The notes: generated from the sequence alone by a model not told the origin. A stretch of 64,000 bases of DNA from Streptococcus suis (GCF_002960625.1 NZ_POJH01000034.1:20530-84529); one strand, 5' to 3'; positions 16,600-26,899 are shown, counted from the first letter of the stretch. Program-made: numbers and translations.

Positions 16600-17274
16600 T
16601 TATTTCTTTTCAAGAATTTTTGGTCCCTGCGGTGTGCCGACAATGACCTTAGAAATCAAGCCTATAAAGAGCCCATGCTCTACGACACCAACTGTTCTAT
16701 CCAATTCATCAGCCAAGGCGTAGCTGTCTTCAATCCGTTGCAAATCTAGGTCTATAATGAAATTCTTCATATCGGTCACATGTTTCTGACCATCCTTCAT
16801 CCGAAAACTTGGACGATAACCCTTTTTCTCGAAGAGGCGGAAAAGATTTTCAGAACCATATTGCACCACTTCCACTGGCAACTTGAAGGCGCCAAGGGTA
16901 TCGACCACCTTAGATTCATCCACAATCCAGATGCTATCCTTGCTGTTGACCGCAACCACCTTCTCCATGAGCAGGGCGGCTCCTCCACCCTTAATACCAT
17001 TGAAGGCTCCGTCAACTTCATCAGCTCCGTCAACTGTCAAGTCTACATAGTCAACTTCATCTATATTCTTTAAAGGAATTCCTAAAGAGGCTGCGTGGTC
17101 TGCAGTGGCATGAGAGGTCGTCACACCTGTAATCTGCAAACCTTCTTCCTGCACCCGACGTCCGATTTCTTGGACAAAATAGTAGGCTGTTGAACCTGTT
17201 CCCAAGCCAACAATCATGCCATCTCTTACAAACTCCGCCGCTTTAATCCCAACTTGTTCCTTTAAATTTGTCAT
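16600..17274 (-). CDS. rpiA: Ribose-5-phosphate isomerase A
   Basis: 224 residues, normal length. It isomerises ribose-5-phosphate and ribulose-5-phosphate. Family motifs: [19 protein letters not shown] at the N-terminus, [20 protein letters not shown] (catalytic Asp/Glu region) and [17 protein letters not shown] lies seven bases before the ATG. It has its own terminator, so the downstream deoB unit can be transcribed separately. Confidence 0.95.
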   Translation of the reverse strand: MTNLKEQVGIKAAEFVRDGMIVGLGTGSTAYYFVQEIGRRVQEEGLQITGVTTSHATADHAASLGIPLKNIDEVDYVDLTVDGADEVDGAFNGIKGGGAALLMEKVVAVNSKDSIWIVDESKVVDTLGAFKLPVEVVQYGSENLFRLFEKKGYRPSFRMKDGQKHVTDMKNFIIDLDLQRIEDSYALADELDRTVGVVEHGLFIGLISKVIVGTPQGPKILEKK

Positions 17275-17290
17275 GAATTGCTCCTTTCAG

Positions 17291-17316
17291 CTAAACCGTT
17301 TACATTCATTATAGCA
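17291..17316 (-). promoter_or_regulatory. rpiA promoter with cre-like site
   Basis: TGCTATAAT (17316-17308) is an extended -10. Immediately downstream ATGTAAACGGTTTAG (17305-17291) matches 13 of 15 positions of the cre consensus, suggesting carbon-catabolite control by CcpA. Confidence 0.6.
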
Positions 17317-17373
17317 TGGATAGGAAAATCTGCCTACTGGTTTCTACAAGAAGGCTAATAAAACCTACCCCAT

Positions 17374-20300
17374 CTATAATTTTTCCACATCTTTCAGTTT
17401 AACCGAAACAATCTTGGACACGCCAGATTCCTGCATGGTCACCCCATACATGGCATCCGCCGCCGCCATAGTTCCTTTCCGGTGGGTCACGACGATGAAC
17501 TGACTGTCCTTGTCAAAACGGTTGAGGTAGTCCCCAAAACGCTTGACATTGGCCTCGTCCAAGGCTGCCTCCACCTCGTCCAAGATGACAAAAGGAATAG
17601 TCTTGACGCGGATAATGGAAAATAGCAGAGCGAGGGCTGAGAGGGCCTTTTCGCCACCTGACATAAGATTGAGCGATTGGATTTTCTTACCCGGAGGCTG
17701 AACTGAAATCTCCACACCCGCAGTCAAAATATCCTGCTCCGTCAATATCAAGTCCGCAGAACCACCGCCAAACATCTGTCTGAAAGTCTGCTTAAAGCTT
17801 TCGCGAATGGCTTCAAAGGTGACCTTAAAGCGTTCCTTGACTTCATCATCCATTTCATGAATGGTATTCAAGAGCAAATCACGCGCCGATAATATATCCG
17901 TCCGTTGTTCATTGAGGAAGGTCAGACGGTTATTGACCTCATCATACTGCTCAATAGCATCCAGATTGACTGGACCAAGAGCACGAATAGAACGTTCCAA
18001 GTCTTTCAAAGCTTGTTCAGCAAGAGGCAAATTCTCTACTTCGTTTGCCTGGTCCAGAGCCGCTTCAAAGCTCAATTTGAAATGCTCTGTCAAATGACCA
18101 AGTAGGGTCCGTAGGCGATCTCCAACCTGCTCACAATCAGCTTCTAACTTGGCTTGTTTGCGAATGAGGTCATCATTTTTCAAACGAGCCTGGTCCAAAC
18201 GACCTTCCAAGTCTTCAAACTGACCGTCAATATCTTCCAACTCAAATTTCAAGCGGATTTGAATCTGATTGGTTTGGCTTTGTTTATCAGTCGCAGCCTG
18301 TAGTTGCTCTTCCAGAACTTCAATACTAGTATCTTCTAAAGCCTCAACTTTCTGTTTAATCAGGTCTTCCAGGATAGAGATTTCCTTTTCAGTAGTCATT
18401 TTTTCTTCCTGTAAGCGACCAAGGTCTGTCTGTTCAAAGCGCAACTGACTAGAAACTTCTGCCTGCTCCAAGGTCAGTTGACCCTTCTGGGTCTGCAAGG
18501 CTTGCAAACTTTCTTGGATACTATCACGATTGTCACGCACCTGATTGATTTGCTGGTCCAAGGCTTGTTTTTTCTCCGTCAAGGCTTGAAGATTGACTTC
18601 TTCCTTGGTCGCTTCTTCTTCCAGCTCGGTCAAAATGCTCGGACTGACTTGGCTCATTTGCAGGTCGTACTGGGCTGTCACTTGGGCCAGACGATTTTCT
18701 GCTTGTTCCTGATGAATGCTGGCACTCTGCTGACTTAATCTAGCCTCTTCACCCTCCGATTTTATAGCTTCCAAACCTTGTCTGATCTTCTCTAGGCTTG
18801 TTTTCTTGGTCGCCACCAAGCTTTCTTGCTCCTGCAACTGACTAGACAGCTCTGCTATTTCTCCCAAAAGAGCATCCAGTTCAGGCTTGATAAAGGTCGT
18901 GCTATTATTCCGATTGCTACCACCCGCAAAGGCGCCTCCAGGACGGATTTCTGCACCATCCATAGTCACCATACGGACCTGAAACTTGGTCGCACGCGCC
19001 GCCTGGTTGGCATGGTCGATGCTATCAAAAATCGCAATAGTGCCTAGCAAATTTTGGAAAATAGCATCTAGATTTGGTTGATAGGTCACGAGGTCACTGG
19101 CCAGCCCCAAGAAACCATCTGAGGTTTGAAGTAGGGCAAGTTGCTGACTGGACAATTGACGAGGCTTGATAGTGGTCAAAGGTAAGAAGGTCGCCCGACC
19201 TTGACGTTTTTCCTTCAAGAAAGCAATCGCTCGCTTGGCAGTCGCCTCATCTTCAACGATGACGTTTTGGCTAGCCCCTCCAAGAGCAATTTCCAAAGCT
19301 GTCTGGTAACGAGTATCGAAAGTCAATTGCTCACTGACTGCCCCGATGATGCCACCCAGACTAGACGAAGCCTGCAAGACAGCCTTGACCCCTGCGTAGA
19401 AATTAGAGTGATTTTTTAAGATAGCCTCCAAACTTGACTGGCGAGCCTGCTTGCCCTTCAATTGATCCAGTAAATCAAACAAGCGACCTTGTTCAGCTTG
19501 ATAGGCAACCTGAGCCTGTTCAAGCTCTTCTTTCTTGGTCTGATAGGCTGTTAATAAGCCCCGCAAGACTTGGTCAGCCTGTTCTGCGGCTTCCTGGCTC
19601 TTAGCCAATTCTTCTTGAGCTGTCTGTTTTTCTGTCTGTAAACGTGCTAGGTCAGCAGACTTGCTTTCTGATAAGCTGATTTGATTGGCAATATCCTGCT
19701 GAATCTTGGTCAAGCGGTTTGATGCTTCAGCCTCTTCCTGCATGAGGGTAACATACTGCTCACGCAGGTGATCCAATACCTGATCCGGATCTTCAGAGAA
19801 GTAGGAAATCTCCTTATCAACCGAAGCAATTTCCTTTTTCAATTTGGACAAGGAAGCTCCCAACCTTTCCTGATTTTCCTGCTTGAGAACAATTTCCTCT
19901 TCCAGTTGTCCTCGTTTCGCAACCAGGGTTTCTAAACGCGACTGAGCTTCTTGTCGACTGGATTCATTCTGACTGCTTTCTAACTTATGAAGGTCAATTT
20001 TTCGTTCCAAGTCACTGATCAACTTGGTCAAATCCAACAAAACTGCCTGTTCACGCTCCAATTGCTCGGATAAGCGATGGCGTTTTTCTTTTAAGGACTG
20101 GTTTTCTTGCTCCAGCTCCGAACGCTGTTGGTAGTAGCTTGCTAATTCTGACTTAACTACTTCAAGTTCGATTTCCTTGGCAGTCAAAGCTTCTTTACCC
20201 TTTGTCAACTGAGCAACCAAAACATCCAGATACAGCTCCTTACGCTGTCCATCTAGTTCCAAGAATTGTTTAGCCGTTAGCGCCTGTTTCTCCAAGGGTT

Positions 20301-20907
20301 TAACCTGATTGTCCAATTCATAGATAATATCTTCTAAACGGTCCAAATTTCCTTGAGCCTGTGCTAGCTTGCTCTCCGTTTCTTTCTTACGGGTCTTGTA
20401 TTTTAAGACCCCTGCTGCCTCTTCGAATATGGCTCTGCGTTCTTCTGGCTTGGAATTAAAAATAGCCTCAACCCGTCCTTGCGAGATGATAGAAAAGGAA
20501 TCACGCCCCAAACCAGTATCCATGAAGAGATCGTGAATATCCCGCAGACGAACCTTCTGACCATCTATCAAGTATTCGCTATCGCCAGACCGATAAATAT
20601 GGCGTTCTACCTTGATTTCTTTATTCTTATTAGCAATAAAACCTGTGCTATTATCCAAGGTTACGACAACGGAAGCATAATTAAGAGGCTTACGGCTTTC
20701 AGTCCCCGCAAAGATAACATCTGGCATCTTGCCTCCACGAAGGCTTTTGGCAGACGACTCTCCCAAGGCCCAGCGCAGACTTTCTGTAATATTGGACTTG
20801 CCCGAACCATTCGGTCCTACAACGGCTGTCACCCCACGGTCAAAGACTACCTTAGTCTTATCTGCGAAGGACTTGAAGCCCTGCATTTCAATCGATTTAA
20901 GATACAT
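17374..20907 (-). CDS. smc: Chromosome segregation SMC protein
   Basis: 1177 residues with the five-part SMC layout. An N-terminal ATPase lobe holds Walker A GPNGSGKSN (residues 32-40) and a Q-loop. Long coiled coils run ~170-500 and ~670-1000, with the hinge between (LGGIIGAVSEQLTFDTRYQT to the GGxxGG-like GGAFAGGSN). The C-terminal lobe has signature LNLMSGGEKALSALAL and Walker B FVILDEVEAALDEANV. Dimers bound to ScpAB organise the chromosome. It starts two bases after rnc ends. Confidence 0.97.
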   Translation of the reverse strand: MYLKSIEMQGFKSFADKTKVVFDRGVTAVVGPNGSGKSNITESLRWALGESSAKSLRGGKMPDVIFAGTESRKPLNYASVVVTLDNSTGFIANKNKEIKVERHIYRSGDSEYLIDGQKVRLRDIHDLFMDTGLGRDSFSIISQGRVEAIFNSKPEERRAIFEEAAGVLKYKTRKKETESKLAQAQGNLDRLEDIIYELDNQVKPLEKQALTAKQFLELDGQRKELYLDVLVAQLTKGKEALTAKEIELEVVKSELASYYQQRSELEQENQSLKEKRHRLSEQLEREQAVLLDLTKLISDLERKIDLHKLESSQNESSRQEAQSRLETLVAKRGQLEEEIVLKQENQERLGASLSKLKKEIASVDKEISYFSEDPDQVLDHLREQYVTLMQEEAEASNRLTKIQQDIANQISLSESKSADLARLQTEKQTAQEELAKSQEAAEQADQVLRGLLTAYQTKKEELEQAQVAYQAEQGRLFDLLDQLKGKQARQSSLEAILKNHSNFYAGVKAVLQASSSLGGIIGAVSEQLTFDTRYQTALEIALGGASQNVIVEDEATAKRAIAFLKEKRQGRATFLPLTTIKPRQLSSQQLALLQTSDGFLGLASDLVTYQPNLDAIFQNLLGTIAIFDSIDHANQAARATKFQVRMVTMDGAEIRPGGAFAGGSNRNNSTTFIKPELDALLGEIAELSSQLQEQESLVATKKTSLEKIRQGLEAIKSEGEEARLSQQSASIHQEQAENRLAQVTAQYDLQMSQVSPSILTELEEEATKEEVNLQALTEKKQALDQQINQVRDNRDSIQESLQALQTQKGQLTLEQAEVSSQLRFEQTDLGRLQEEKMTTEKEISILEDLIKQKVEALEDTSIEVLEEQLQAATDKQSQTNQIQIRLKFELEDIDGQFEDLEGRLDQARLKNDDLIRKQAKLEADCEQVGDRLRTLLGHLTEHFKLSFEAALDQANEVENLPLAEQALKDLERSIRALGPVNLDAIEQYDEVNNRLTFLNEQRTDILSARDLLLNTIHEMDDEVKERFKVTFEAIRESFKQTFRQMFGGGSADLILTEQDILTAGVEISVQPPGKKIQSLNLMSGGEKALSALALLFSIIRVKTIPFVILDEVEAALDEANVKRFGDYLNRFDKDSQFIVVTHRKGTMAAADAMYGVTMQESGVSKIVSVKLKDVEKL

Positions 20908-20909
20908 AC

Positions 20910-21596
20910 CTATCCTCTAGCCTCCACAGCATTTTCTGCGGCGGCTTGTTCAGCTAACTTTTTGGAACGACCACGACCACGACCAATCACACGCTGGTCT
21001 GCAGATACCTCGACTTCGAAGGTCTTATCGTGGGCAGGACCTGATTCAGCCACCACCTGATAAGAAATTGCAATCTCCCCATTTACCTGCAGGATTTCCT
21101 GTAAGGCAGTCTTGTAGTCAGTTACGCGCTCAAAATTCCCCTCTTCCAGACGAGGAATCATGACCTTATGGATAAAGTCCTCCACGGTCTTTTCTCCCTT
21201 GTCCAATAGCAGAGCTCCTAAGAAAGCCTCGAAAGCATCTCCCAAAATGGTATCACGATTGCGCCCCCCAGACTTCTCTTCTCCTCTACCAAGACGAAGG
21301 AAGCTATCAAAGCCACAGGCACGTGAAAAACCAGCCAAGGACTCCTCACGAACAAAGGTCGAACGCAACTTGGACATCTCCCCTTCCGGTCTATCCGGAT
21401 ATTTTTTATAGAGGTACTTGGAAATCATCAATTGGAGAACAGCGTCTCCTAAAAATTCCAAGCGTTCATTATGTGAAATTTTTAGAAGGCGATGCTCATT
21501 GGCATAAGAAGTATGGGTAAAAGCCGTTTCCAACAAATTCAAATCCGAAAAATCAATCCCAAAATCCGCCAAAAGTTTTTTATGTAAATCTTTCAT
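20910..21596 (-). CDS. rnc: Ribonuclease III
   Basis: 228 residues. The N-terminal RNase III domain has the signature [18 protein letters not shown] and the second acidic cluster [16 protein letters not shown]. The C-terminal double-stranded RNA-binding domain has [21 protein letters not shown]. It cuts double-stranded RNA in rRNA and regulatory transcripts. Two Met codons are adjacent (21599 and 21596); the second has better spacing from AGGAG. Operon partner of smc, as in many Firmicutes. Confidence 0.95.
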   Translation of the reverse strand: MKDLHKKLLADFGIDFSDLNLLETAFTHTSYANEHRLLKISHNERLEFLGDAVLQLMISKYLYKKYPDRPEGEMSKLRSTFVREESLAGFSRACGFDSFLRLGRGEEKSGGRNRDTILGDAFEAFLGALLLDKGEKTVEDFIHKVMIPRLEEGNFERVTDYKTALQEILQVNGEIAISYQVVAESGPAHDKTFEVEVSADQRVIGRGRGRSKKLAEQAAAENAVEARG

Positions 21597-21661
21597 CATC
21601 TAACTCCTTTCTAAAGAGTAATCCTTACAAAATAGAAGTTTCAAATTCACTTCATACTAAT

Positions 21662-21670
21662 ATTATACCA
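21662..21670 (-). promoter_or_regulatory. rnc-smc promoter (extended -10)
   Basis: TGGTATAAT on the minus strand, 66 bases before the rnc start; no clear -35. Confidence 0.6.
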
Positions 21671-21739
21671 CATTTCCCACAGGACTTCCCTCTGAAACTG
21701 AACATTCAACAAATAGCCCTCTTCATCTTTTTGCAAACA

Positions 21740-21768
21740 TTTACATATCCATCCTTTTTCGATAAAAT
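21740..21768 (+). promoter_or_regulatory. Promoter of the acyltransferase gene
   Basis: TTTACA (21740-21745) and TAAAAT (21763-21768) are separated by 17 bases. GGGAG and the ATG at 21793 follow. Confidence 0.7.
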
Positions 21769-21792
21769 GGAAGAAAAAAGAAGGGAGTTAAC

Positions 21793-22791
21793 ATGCAAAA
21801 CAAACCAAAACCACTCAATACATCACTGCTCTCCCTCATCCAGTTCATCGGAGCCATTCTCGTTATCGCCCTCCATTGCCGCAGGTTATTTGAAGCAGAC
21901 CAGCTCCACTTCATCCAAAAATCCATCTTTAGTCGCATGGTCGTTCCCTACTTCATGGTCACCGCCAGCTTCTTCCTCCGACGCAACTACCCCAGCCTCT
22001 CCAAACAATACCTGATCCGCTACAGCAAGCAGTACCTGACCTGGTCCGTCCTCTACCTACCCTTCTACCTCTTCTACCTAAACCTCCAAGAAATCCCCCT
22101 ACTCTACTACCCCCTCGCCCTCCTAGTCGGCCTGACCTACACCGGCACCAGCTACCAACTCTGGTACATGCCCGCCTTCCTGCTAGGTCTTGTCCTCGTC
22201 CACTATTCTTTAAGGAAATGTGGCTGGCGCATCACAGCATGTCTAGCCTGCCTCCTCTATCTCCTAGGCTCAGTTGAAACCTACTCCTCCTACCTGGCAG
22301 AATCGGCTTTACTAACCGCATTTGACAGCTACAAAACCTTCTTTTTCACCAGCCGCAATGGCCTCTTCTACGCACCGATTTTTGTCCTGACAGGCTTTTA
22401 TCTAGCCGACAAACTCAATCAACCCATTTTCCAATACCGACAAAAAACCAAACTACTTGTCTGCATAGCTCTTTTAACTTTTGAGGCTACAATCATCTAT
22501 CTCAATCAGGGCTACGACAAGAACTTTCTATTTAGCCTGATTCCATTCACAGCCTATCTAGTCGCTTGGACCCTAACCACCGACCTCTTCCGCCAGAAAA
22601 AATTCCAATTTCTAAAGGAATATGCTAGTTACTATTATTTTATCCATGTTATCCCAGTCGAAGTCAGCTTTTTCTTCCTAGAAACTCATTCCCTGACTAT
22701 AATACAGCAAGGCTGGCTGGTCTTCTTTATCACCATCATCACTTGCCAACTGCTCAGTCGGTTAATCATTAAGCACAAAAGAACCTTGTAA
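21793..22791 (+). CDS. Acyltransferase family 3-type membrane protein
   Basis: 332 residues with about ten membrane helices. The N-terminus (SLIQFIGAILVIALHCRRLF) carries the conserved His of helix 1, followed by RMVVPYFMVTASFFLRRNY, and a central YQLWYMPAFLLGLVLVHY. These are features of the acyltransferase-3 family and of the membrane half of VanT-type racemases. It probably acylates a cell-surface sugar or wall component. It has its own promoter and terminator. Codon use is richer in C-ending codons over its first 150 residues than in neighbours, perhaps a sign of separate origin. Confidence 0.8.
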   Translation: MQNKPKPLNTSLLSLIQFIGAILVIALHCRRLFEADQLHFIQKSIFSRMVVPYFMVTASFFLRRNYPSLSKQYLIRYSKQYLTWSVLYLPFYLFYLNLQEIPLLYYPLALLVGLTYTGTSYQLWYMPAFLLGLVLVHYSLRKCGWRITACLACLLYLLGSVETYSSYLAESALLTAFDSYKTFFFTSRNGLFYAPIFVLTGFYLADKLNQPIFQYRQKTKLLVCIALLTFEATIIYLNQGYDKNFLFSLIPFTAYLVAWTLTTDLFRQKKFQFLKEYASYYYFIHVIPVEVSFFFLETHSLTIIQQGWLVFFITIITCQLLSRLIIKHKRTL

Positions 22792-22814
22792 GACTAAACT
22801 TACAAGGTTTTTTT
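22784..22814. terminator. Bidirectional terminator
   Basis: CCTTGTAAG and CTTACAAGG form a perfect 9-bp stem around ACTAAA, followed by TTTTTTT on the plus strand. It serves the convergent acyltransferase and ArsR-like genes. Confidence 0.9.
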
Positions 22815-23853
22815 ACAAATCAAAATCCTCTTTCAACTTATCAATCACCTGTTGGAGCAGGTCACGATTGACACTGTATTTGACATCACTATCTTTTGTA
22901 TTGAAAAGAAGCAGGTCGCCGTTAATCAGCTTTTGGGTGTGGAAGGATACGGCAGCCCCTGTAATATTGAGCCGCTCTGCAATATCCTTGCTCTTGGCAT
23001 GGGGCTTGGTCAACTCAACCAAAACCTGATAACGCGTGCTATCGCTGATGACTTTAAGAGCCCTTGTCAAATCATCCAGATCCAGCTCGTCATTTGAGAG
23101 CATCATCTGATCAATTCGACAGGATGCTAAAAGAGCGACTTTCATATGGTCAAATTGTTCATTGCCATAATAAGCAAACCAATAATTCCAGGGACTGAGA
23201 ACGAAGAATTGAGCATTTTCAACACCCAGAGTATCTAAGCTGGTCATGGCTAACTGCTTGGATTCTCTGTAGAGTTTTTCAATGTCAAAATCTCTAGCAA
23301 ATTCTTCCCGCTCTGCTCTTGCCCCTTCAAAGTAAGGCTGATAGATTGGGAGCAGCTTGTTCAGGAGATGGACAGACCGCTGAACTGTTTCTAAAGGATT
23401 GCGAATAGCTAGTGACCAGTACCACTTATCTGCCGGCTTTTTATCCGTTTTTTCCAAAAGTTCCATGAGGCTGAGGGTCTTCTCACGATGTCCGTCATTT
23501 TCAGACGCCAACATGGTTCGCATGGCATCTTCTATTTCTTCTTGAGATAGCTTTAAAATCAATTGACAAGCTTCCTCAACTGTCTTTGGATCCTGCCCAT
23601 CATTCAAGAGATAGAAATAAAGACTATGTAAAATGTTAAAAATATGCCCCCAGACAAAGACTTGATTGACTTCCTGACGAAAATCTGCCAACTTTTCTTC
23701 CATCTCATCACGAATGTCCAAGGCATCTTTGAGAATGTCTTTTTCTTTCTGTGAAAAATCCGCCTCAATCGGTTCCTCACGTTCTCTAACAATTAAAGGA
23801 ATAAAGAATTTTTCAACAATTTCGCTTCTATAATCTCGGTAATCTAATTTCAT
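22813..23853 (-). CDS. ArsR-type winged-helix regulator with long N-terminal domain
   Basis: 346 residues. The last ~90 are an ArsR-like winged helix: LTRALKVISDSTRYQVLVEL, DIAERLNITGAAVSFHTQKL, then a wing GDLLLFNTKDSDVKYSVN. The first ~250 residues are helical and of unknown ligand specificity. Two Met codons (23859, 23853) are possible; the second is better spaced from AGAAAG. It follows the MFS exporter by five bases, so it probably regulates that exporter and itself. Confidence 0.82.
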   Translation of the reverse strand: MKLDYRDYRSEIVEKFFIPLIVREREEPIEADFSQKEKDILKDALDIRDEMEEKLADFRQEVNQVFVWGHIFNILHSLYFYLLNDGQDPKTVEEACQLILKLSQEEIEDAMRTMLASENDGHREKTLSLMELLEKTDKKPADKWYWSLAIRNPLETVQRSVHLLNKLLPIYQPYFEGARAEREEFARDFDIEKLYRESKQLAMTSLDTLGVENAQFFVLSPWNYWFAYYGNEQFDHMKVALLASCRIDQMMLSNDELDLDDLTRALKVISDSTRYQVLVELTKPHAKSKDIAERLNITGAAVSFHTQKLINGDLLLFNTKDSDVKYSVNRDLLQQVIDKLKEDFDL

Positions 23854-23864
23854 ACGCATACTTT

Positions 23865-25133
23865 CTAAGCTTGAACTACTTGGTTATTTGATTTACGACC
23901 TGTAAGAATAGTATAGCTTACTAGTCCCACAGAAAGCAAGAGGAAGATGAGGGAAATATTTGTCGCAGAAAGCACCGTCACCATAAGGGCAACCAAGGCT
24001 TGACCACCTACCATACCGATTTGACAGAAAGAATCAATCCCACTACCAACTGTCGCCAATTTATCTTCTGGCAATTCATTCATAACCAGAGCACTCATTT
24101 TTGGATTGAAAATTCCCAAAGTAACTGCCGTTACAAAGATCACTGCAAGTACCACATAGATGTTGTGAAGAAAGAAACCTGAGAAAAGTAAAACAGGCAT
24201 CAATGTAGAGAACTTGAGGAGGTTTATTAGACTGACATTTTTAAAGAATGCCATACCCAGACTAGAGCCCAAAATGCTACCGACTGAGAAGAGAATAGAA
24301 ACCAAAGCAACGGTTGTTCCTGCATTGACAATCACAAAGTCTGAGAACTCCTTCATATTTAGAATAACTAATGGTGAAAGTGCGGTAAAAATGGCATTCA
24401 GGCTGGCAATAGTAATAATTGACGCTTTGAGAACAGGAATATTCTGCACGGCTTGGTAGGAATCTTTGATACTCTGTCCAATTCCTTTGACAATACCAGC
24501 TTCAGTTTCCACTTGCTCAGCTTGCTGGATAGGATTTTCCTTCAGTAGCTTGGCAAGAGCTGGACGGAGGGTTGCCATGATGGCAAGACTGACCAAGAAG
24601 GTTCCTGCATTGAAGAAGGCGAGATTCTGGTAAGACATAAAGCCGATGAGAATGGCACCGCTAGCTTGGAAGGCGATTTGCAGAAGTGATCTCACTGTCA
24701 TCTTGAAGGCCATTGCGCTTTCGCGGTCTTCCGCTGCCACAACCCGCAAGCTGACTGGTATATAAAGGCCATTTTCGTATTGACCAGCCAAATCTGATAG
24801 GAAATTGATGACGCAGACCACCGCTACAACCCAGAGGGCTGGTACAAATCCCATCAAGAAGCCAACAAAGGCATAGAGAACGACACGAACCAGCAGGGTT
24901 GCAAGAATGGTATCCAATTTGTTTCTGGTCTTGTCTGCCCAAATCCCGATAAAGAGGCCAGCCAAAATCGGCAAGGTTTCAGATGCGGTAATCATAGCCA
25001 AGGCAAACTTGGTATCTGGAAGTAGCAAGACATAGTTCATCAGGGCTAGATAGTAAAGTGTGTCACCAAAGTTGGAAATCAAATCTGCTACAAAGCTGGA
25101 TAGAAATAATTTATTGTTGACTAGTTTTTTCAT
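23865..25133 (-). CDS. MFS transporter
   Basis: 422 residues, about twelve membrane helices, with the MFS loop signature GIWADKTRNKLDTILATLL between helices 2 and 3. It resembles the enterobactin-exporter/multidrug branch (MFS_1/MFS_3). The first ATG (25139) lies against the SD; the second at 25133 is properly spaced from AAGGAG and was taken. First gene of an operon with the ArsR-like regulator. Substrate not deducible. Confidence 0.88.
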   Translation of the reverse strand: MKKLVNNKLFLSSFVADLISNFGDTLYYLALMNYVLLLPDTKFALAMITASETLPILAGLFIGIWADKTRNKLDTILATLLVRVVLYAFVGFLMGFVPALWVVAVVCVINFLSDLAGQYENGLYIPVSLRVVAAEDRESAMAFKMTVRSLLQIAFQASGAILIGFMSYQNLAFFNAGTFLVSLAIMATLRPALAKLLKENPIQQAEQVETEAGIVKGIGQSIKDSYQAVQNIPVLKASIITIASLNAIFTALSPLVILNMKEFSDFVIVNAGTTVALVSILFSVGSILGSSLGMAFFKNVSLINLLKFSTLMPVLLFSGFFLHNIYVVLAVIFVTAVTLGIFNPKMSALVMNELPEDKLATVGSGIDSFCQIGMVGGQALVALMVTVLSATNISLIFLLLSVGLVSYTILTGRKSNNQVVQA

Positions 25134-25153
25134 AAACATCTCCTTAAACAGAT

Positions 25154-25202
25154 ATTAAACATTTGCTTAATGTTATTTTACAATTTATTTTAATAAAGTC
25201 AA
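25154..25202 (-). promoter_or_regulatory. MFS/ArsR operon promoter and likely operator
   Basis: On the minus strand TTGACT (25202-25197) and TAAAAT (25180-25175) are 16 bases apart. Just downstream lies ATTAAGCAAATGTTTAAT, an interrupted palindrome (25171-25154), placed where the ArsR-like repressor encoded in this operon could bind. Confidence 0.65.
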
Positions 25203-25270
25203 TACTTAATTTTATAAAAATTAAATATTTTTTAAACGATTATTTAATTTTTATTCTATCTGGCTTTTTC

Positions 25271-25299
25271 TTGACAAGATAAGCACAGTTTGTTATAGT
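25271..25299 (+). promoter_or_regulatory. Promoter of the DUF1846 leader RNA
   Basis: TTGACA (25271-25276) and TATAGT (25294-25299) with a 17-base spacer, near consensus. Confidence 0.85.
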
Positions 25300-25302
25300 A
25301 TT

Positions 25303-25376
25303 GTTCGGGCACCTCTTTTGAGAGGTCGGAGAAAAGGCTCCCTAGTTTTAGGGAGCTATTTTTTGTTTTTCCCGAA
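25303..25376 (+). ncRNA. Structured leader with terminator upstream of the DUF1846 gene
   Basis: From about 25306 a transcript would form hairpin A (ACCTCT-TTTG-AGAGGT, 25311-25326) and hairpin B (GCTCCCTA-GTTT-TAGGGAGC, 25337-25356), followed by TATTTTTT, a complete intrinsic terminator. After the terminator CCCGAA (25371-25376) can pair back to TTCGGG (25304-25309), closing a three-way structure in read-through mRNA. Transcription either stops at ~25364, giving a ~60-nt RNA, or continues into the gene at 25406. It could be a riboswitch, a protein-controlled attenuator or a small RNA with its own promoter. I do not recognise a known family. Confidence 0.65.
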
Positions 25377-25405
25377 GTTTAGTACATCATCGGAGGACTT
25401 ATTGG

Positions 25406-26893
25406 ATGAAAAAAATCGCATTTGATTCAACTAAATACTTGAATTTGCAACGTGATCACATTTTAGAGCGTATTGCCCAATTTGAAGGCAAGCTCTATAT
25501 GGAATTTGGTGGAAAAATGTTGGAAGATTTCCACGCAGCCCGTGTTTTACCTGGCTATGAACCAGATAATAAAATCAAACTCCTCCAAGAGTTAAAAGAC
25601 CAAGTAGAGATTGTCATCGCCATCAATGCCAGCAATATCGAACATTCTAAGGCACGCGGCGACCTAGGCATTTCTTACGACCAAGAAGTCTTCCGCTTGA
25701 TTGATACATTTAATGATATTGATATTTATGTTGGTTCTGTGGTCATTACCCAGTACCGCAATCAACCAGCAGCAGATGCCTTCCGCAAGCAGTTGGAAAA
25801 ACACGGCATCAAATCCTATCTCCACTACCCAATCAAGGGCTATCCTTCTGATATTGACCACATCATTTCACCTGAAGGTATGGGTAAAAACGACTACATT
25901 GAAACCAGTCGCAATCTGGTTGTCGTCACAGCACCTGGACCTGGTTCAGGTAAATTGGCGACCTGTATCTCCCAGCTCTACCATGACCAGTTAAATGGGG
26001 TAACTTCTGGCTATGCCAAGTTTGAAACCTTCCCAGTTTGGAACTTGCCACTCCACCACCCAGTAAACTTGGCTTATGAAGCAGCTACCGCAGACCTGGA
26101 CGACCTCAACATGATTGACCCCTTCCACCTTCAAACTTATGGAAAAACTGCGGTCAACTACAACCGTGACATCGAGGTCTTCCCTGTCCTCAACCGTACC
26201 TTTGAACGCATTTTGAGTAAATCCCCCTATGCTTCACCAACTGACATGGGGGTCAACATGGTGGGCTATTCCATCGTGGATGAAGAAGCTGCTATCGAGG
26301 CTTCCAAGCAGGAAATCATCCGCCGCTACTATCAGACACTCGTTGATTTCAAAGCGGAGCGGGTGAGCGAGCAAGCAGTTAAAAAGATTGAGCTCCTTAT
26401 GAACGAGGTCGGCGTGACACCTGCTGACCGTAAGGTTGTTGTCGCTGCGCGCGAAAAAGCAGAGCTGACTTCCAGCCCTGCCCTTGCTATTCAGTTGCCA
26501 AATGGTGAGATTGTCACAGGTAAGACCTCTGACCTCCTCAAACCAACTGCAACAGCCCTTCTCAATGCCATCAAGCAAATTGCTAACATCGATGATGAAA
26601 CACTTCTCATCGAACCAAACTACATCCGCCCAATTCAAGAATTGAAGGCAGATTATCTGGATAAAAACAATACTCGTTTGGATGCCAGTGAAATCCTAAA
26701 CGCCCTTGCCATCACTGCACAAGATAGCCCTCTTGCTACACAAGCTATGAAAGAATTGGGCAAATTAAACGGTAGCGAAGCCCACTCGACAGTTATCCTA
26801 TCTGACGAAGACAAGAGCGTCCTTCGTAAATTAGGCATCAATTTAACCTTTGATCCTATCTATCAGCACAATAAGTTTTATCAGAAGAACTAA
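25406..26893 (+). CDS. DUF1846 family protein
   Basis: 495 residues, full length for DUF1846. Recognisable family segments: the N-terminal [40 protein letters not shown], a central [20 protein letters not shown] with a P-loop-like GPGSGK, and [20 protein letters not shown]. The family is widespread in Firmicutes and its biochemical role is not established. It is monocistronic: strong promoter and regulated leader before, strong terminator after. GGAGG lies nine bases before the ATG. Confidence 0.9.
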   Translation: MKKIAFDSTKYLNLQRDHILERIAQFEGKLYMEFGGKMLEDFHAARVLPGYEPDNKIKLLQELKDQVEIVIAINASNIEHSKARGDLGISYDQEVFRLIDTFNDIDIYVGSVVITQYRNQPAADAFRKQLEKHGIKSYLHYPIKGYPSDIDHIISPEGMGKNDYIETSRNLVVVTAPGPGSGKLATCISQLYHDQLNGVTSGYAKFETFPVWNLPLHHPVNLAYEAATADLDDLNMIDPFHLQTYGKTAVNYNRDIEVFPVLNRTFERILSKSPYASPTDMGVNMVGYSIVDEEAAIEASKQEIIRRYYQTLVDFKAERVSEQAVKKIELLMNEVGVTPADRKVVVAAREKAELTSSPALAIQLPNGEIVTGKTSDLLKPTATALLNAIKQIANIDDETLLIEPNYIRPIQELKADYLDKNNTRLDASEILNALAITAQDSPLATQAMKELGKLNGSEAHSTVILSDEDKSVLRKLGINLTFDPIYQHNKFYQKN

Positions 26894-26899
26894 AGACTA

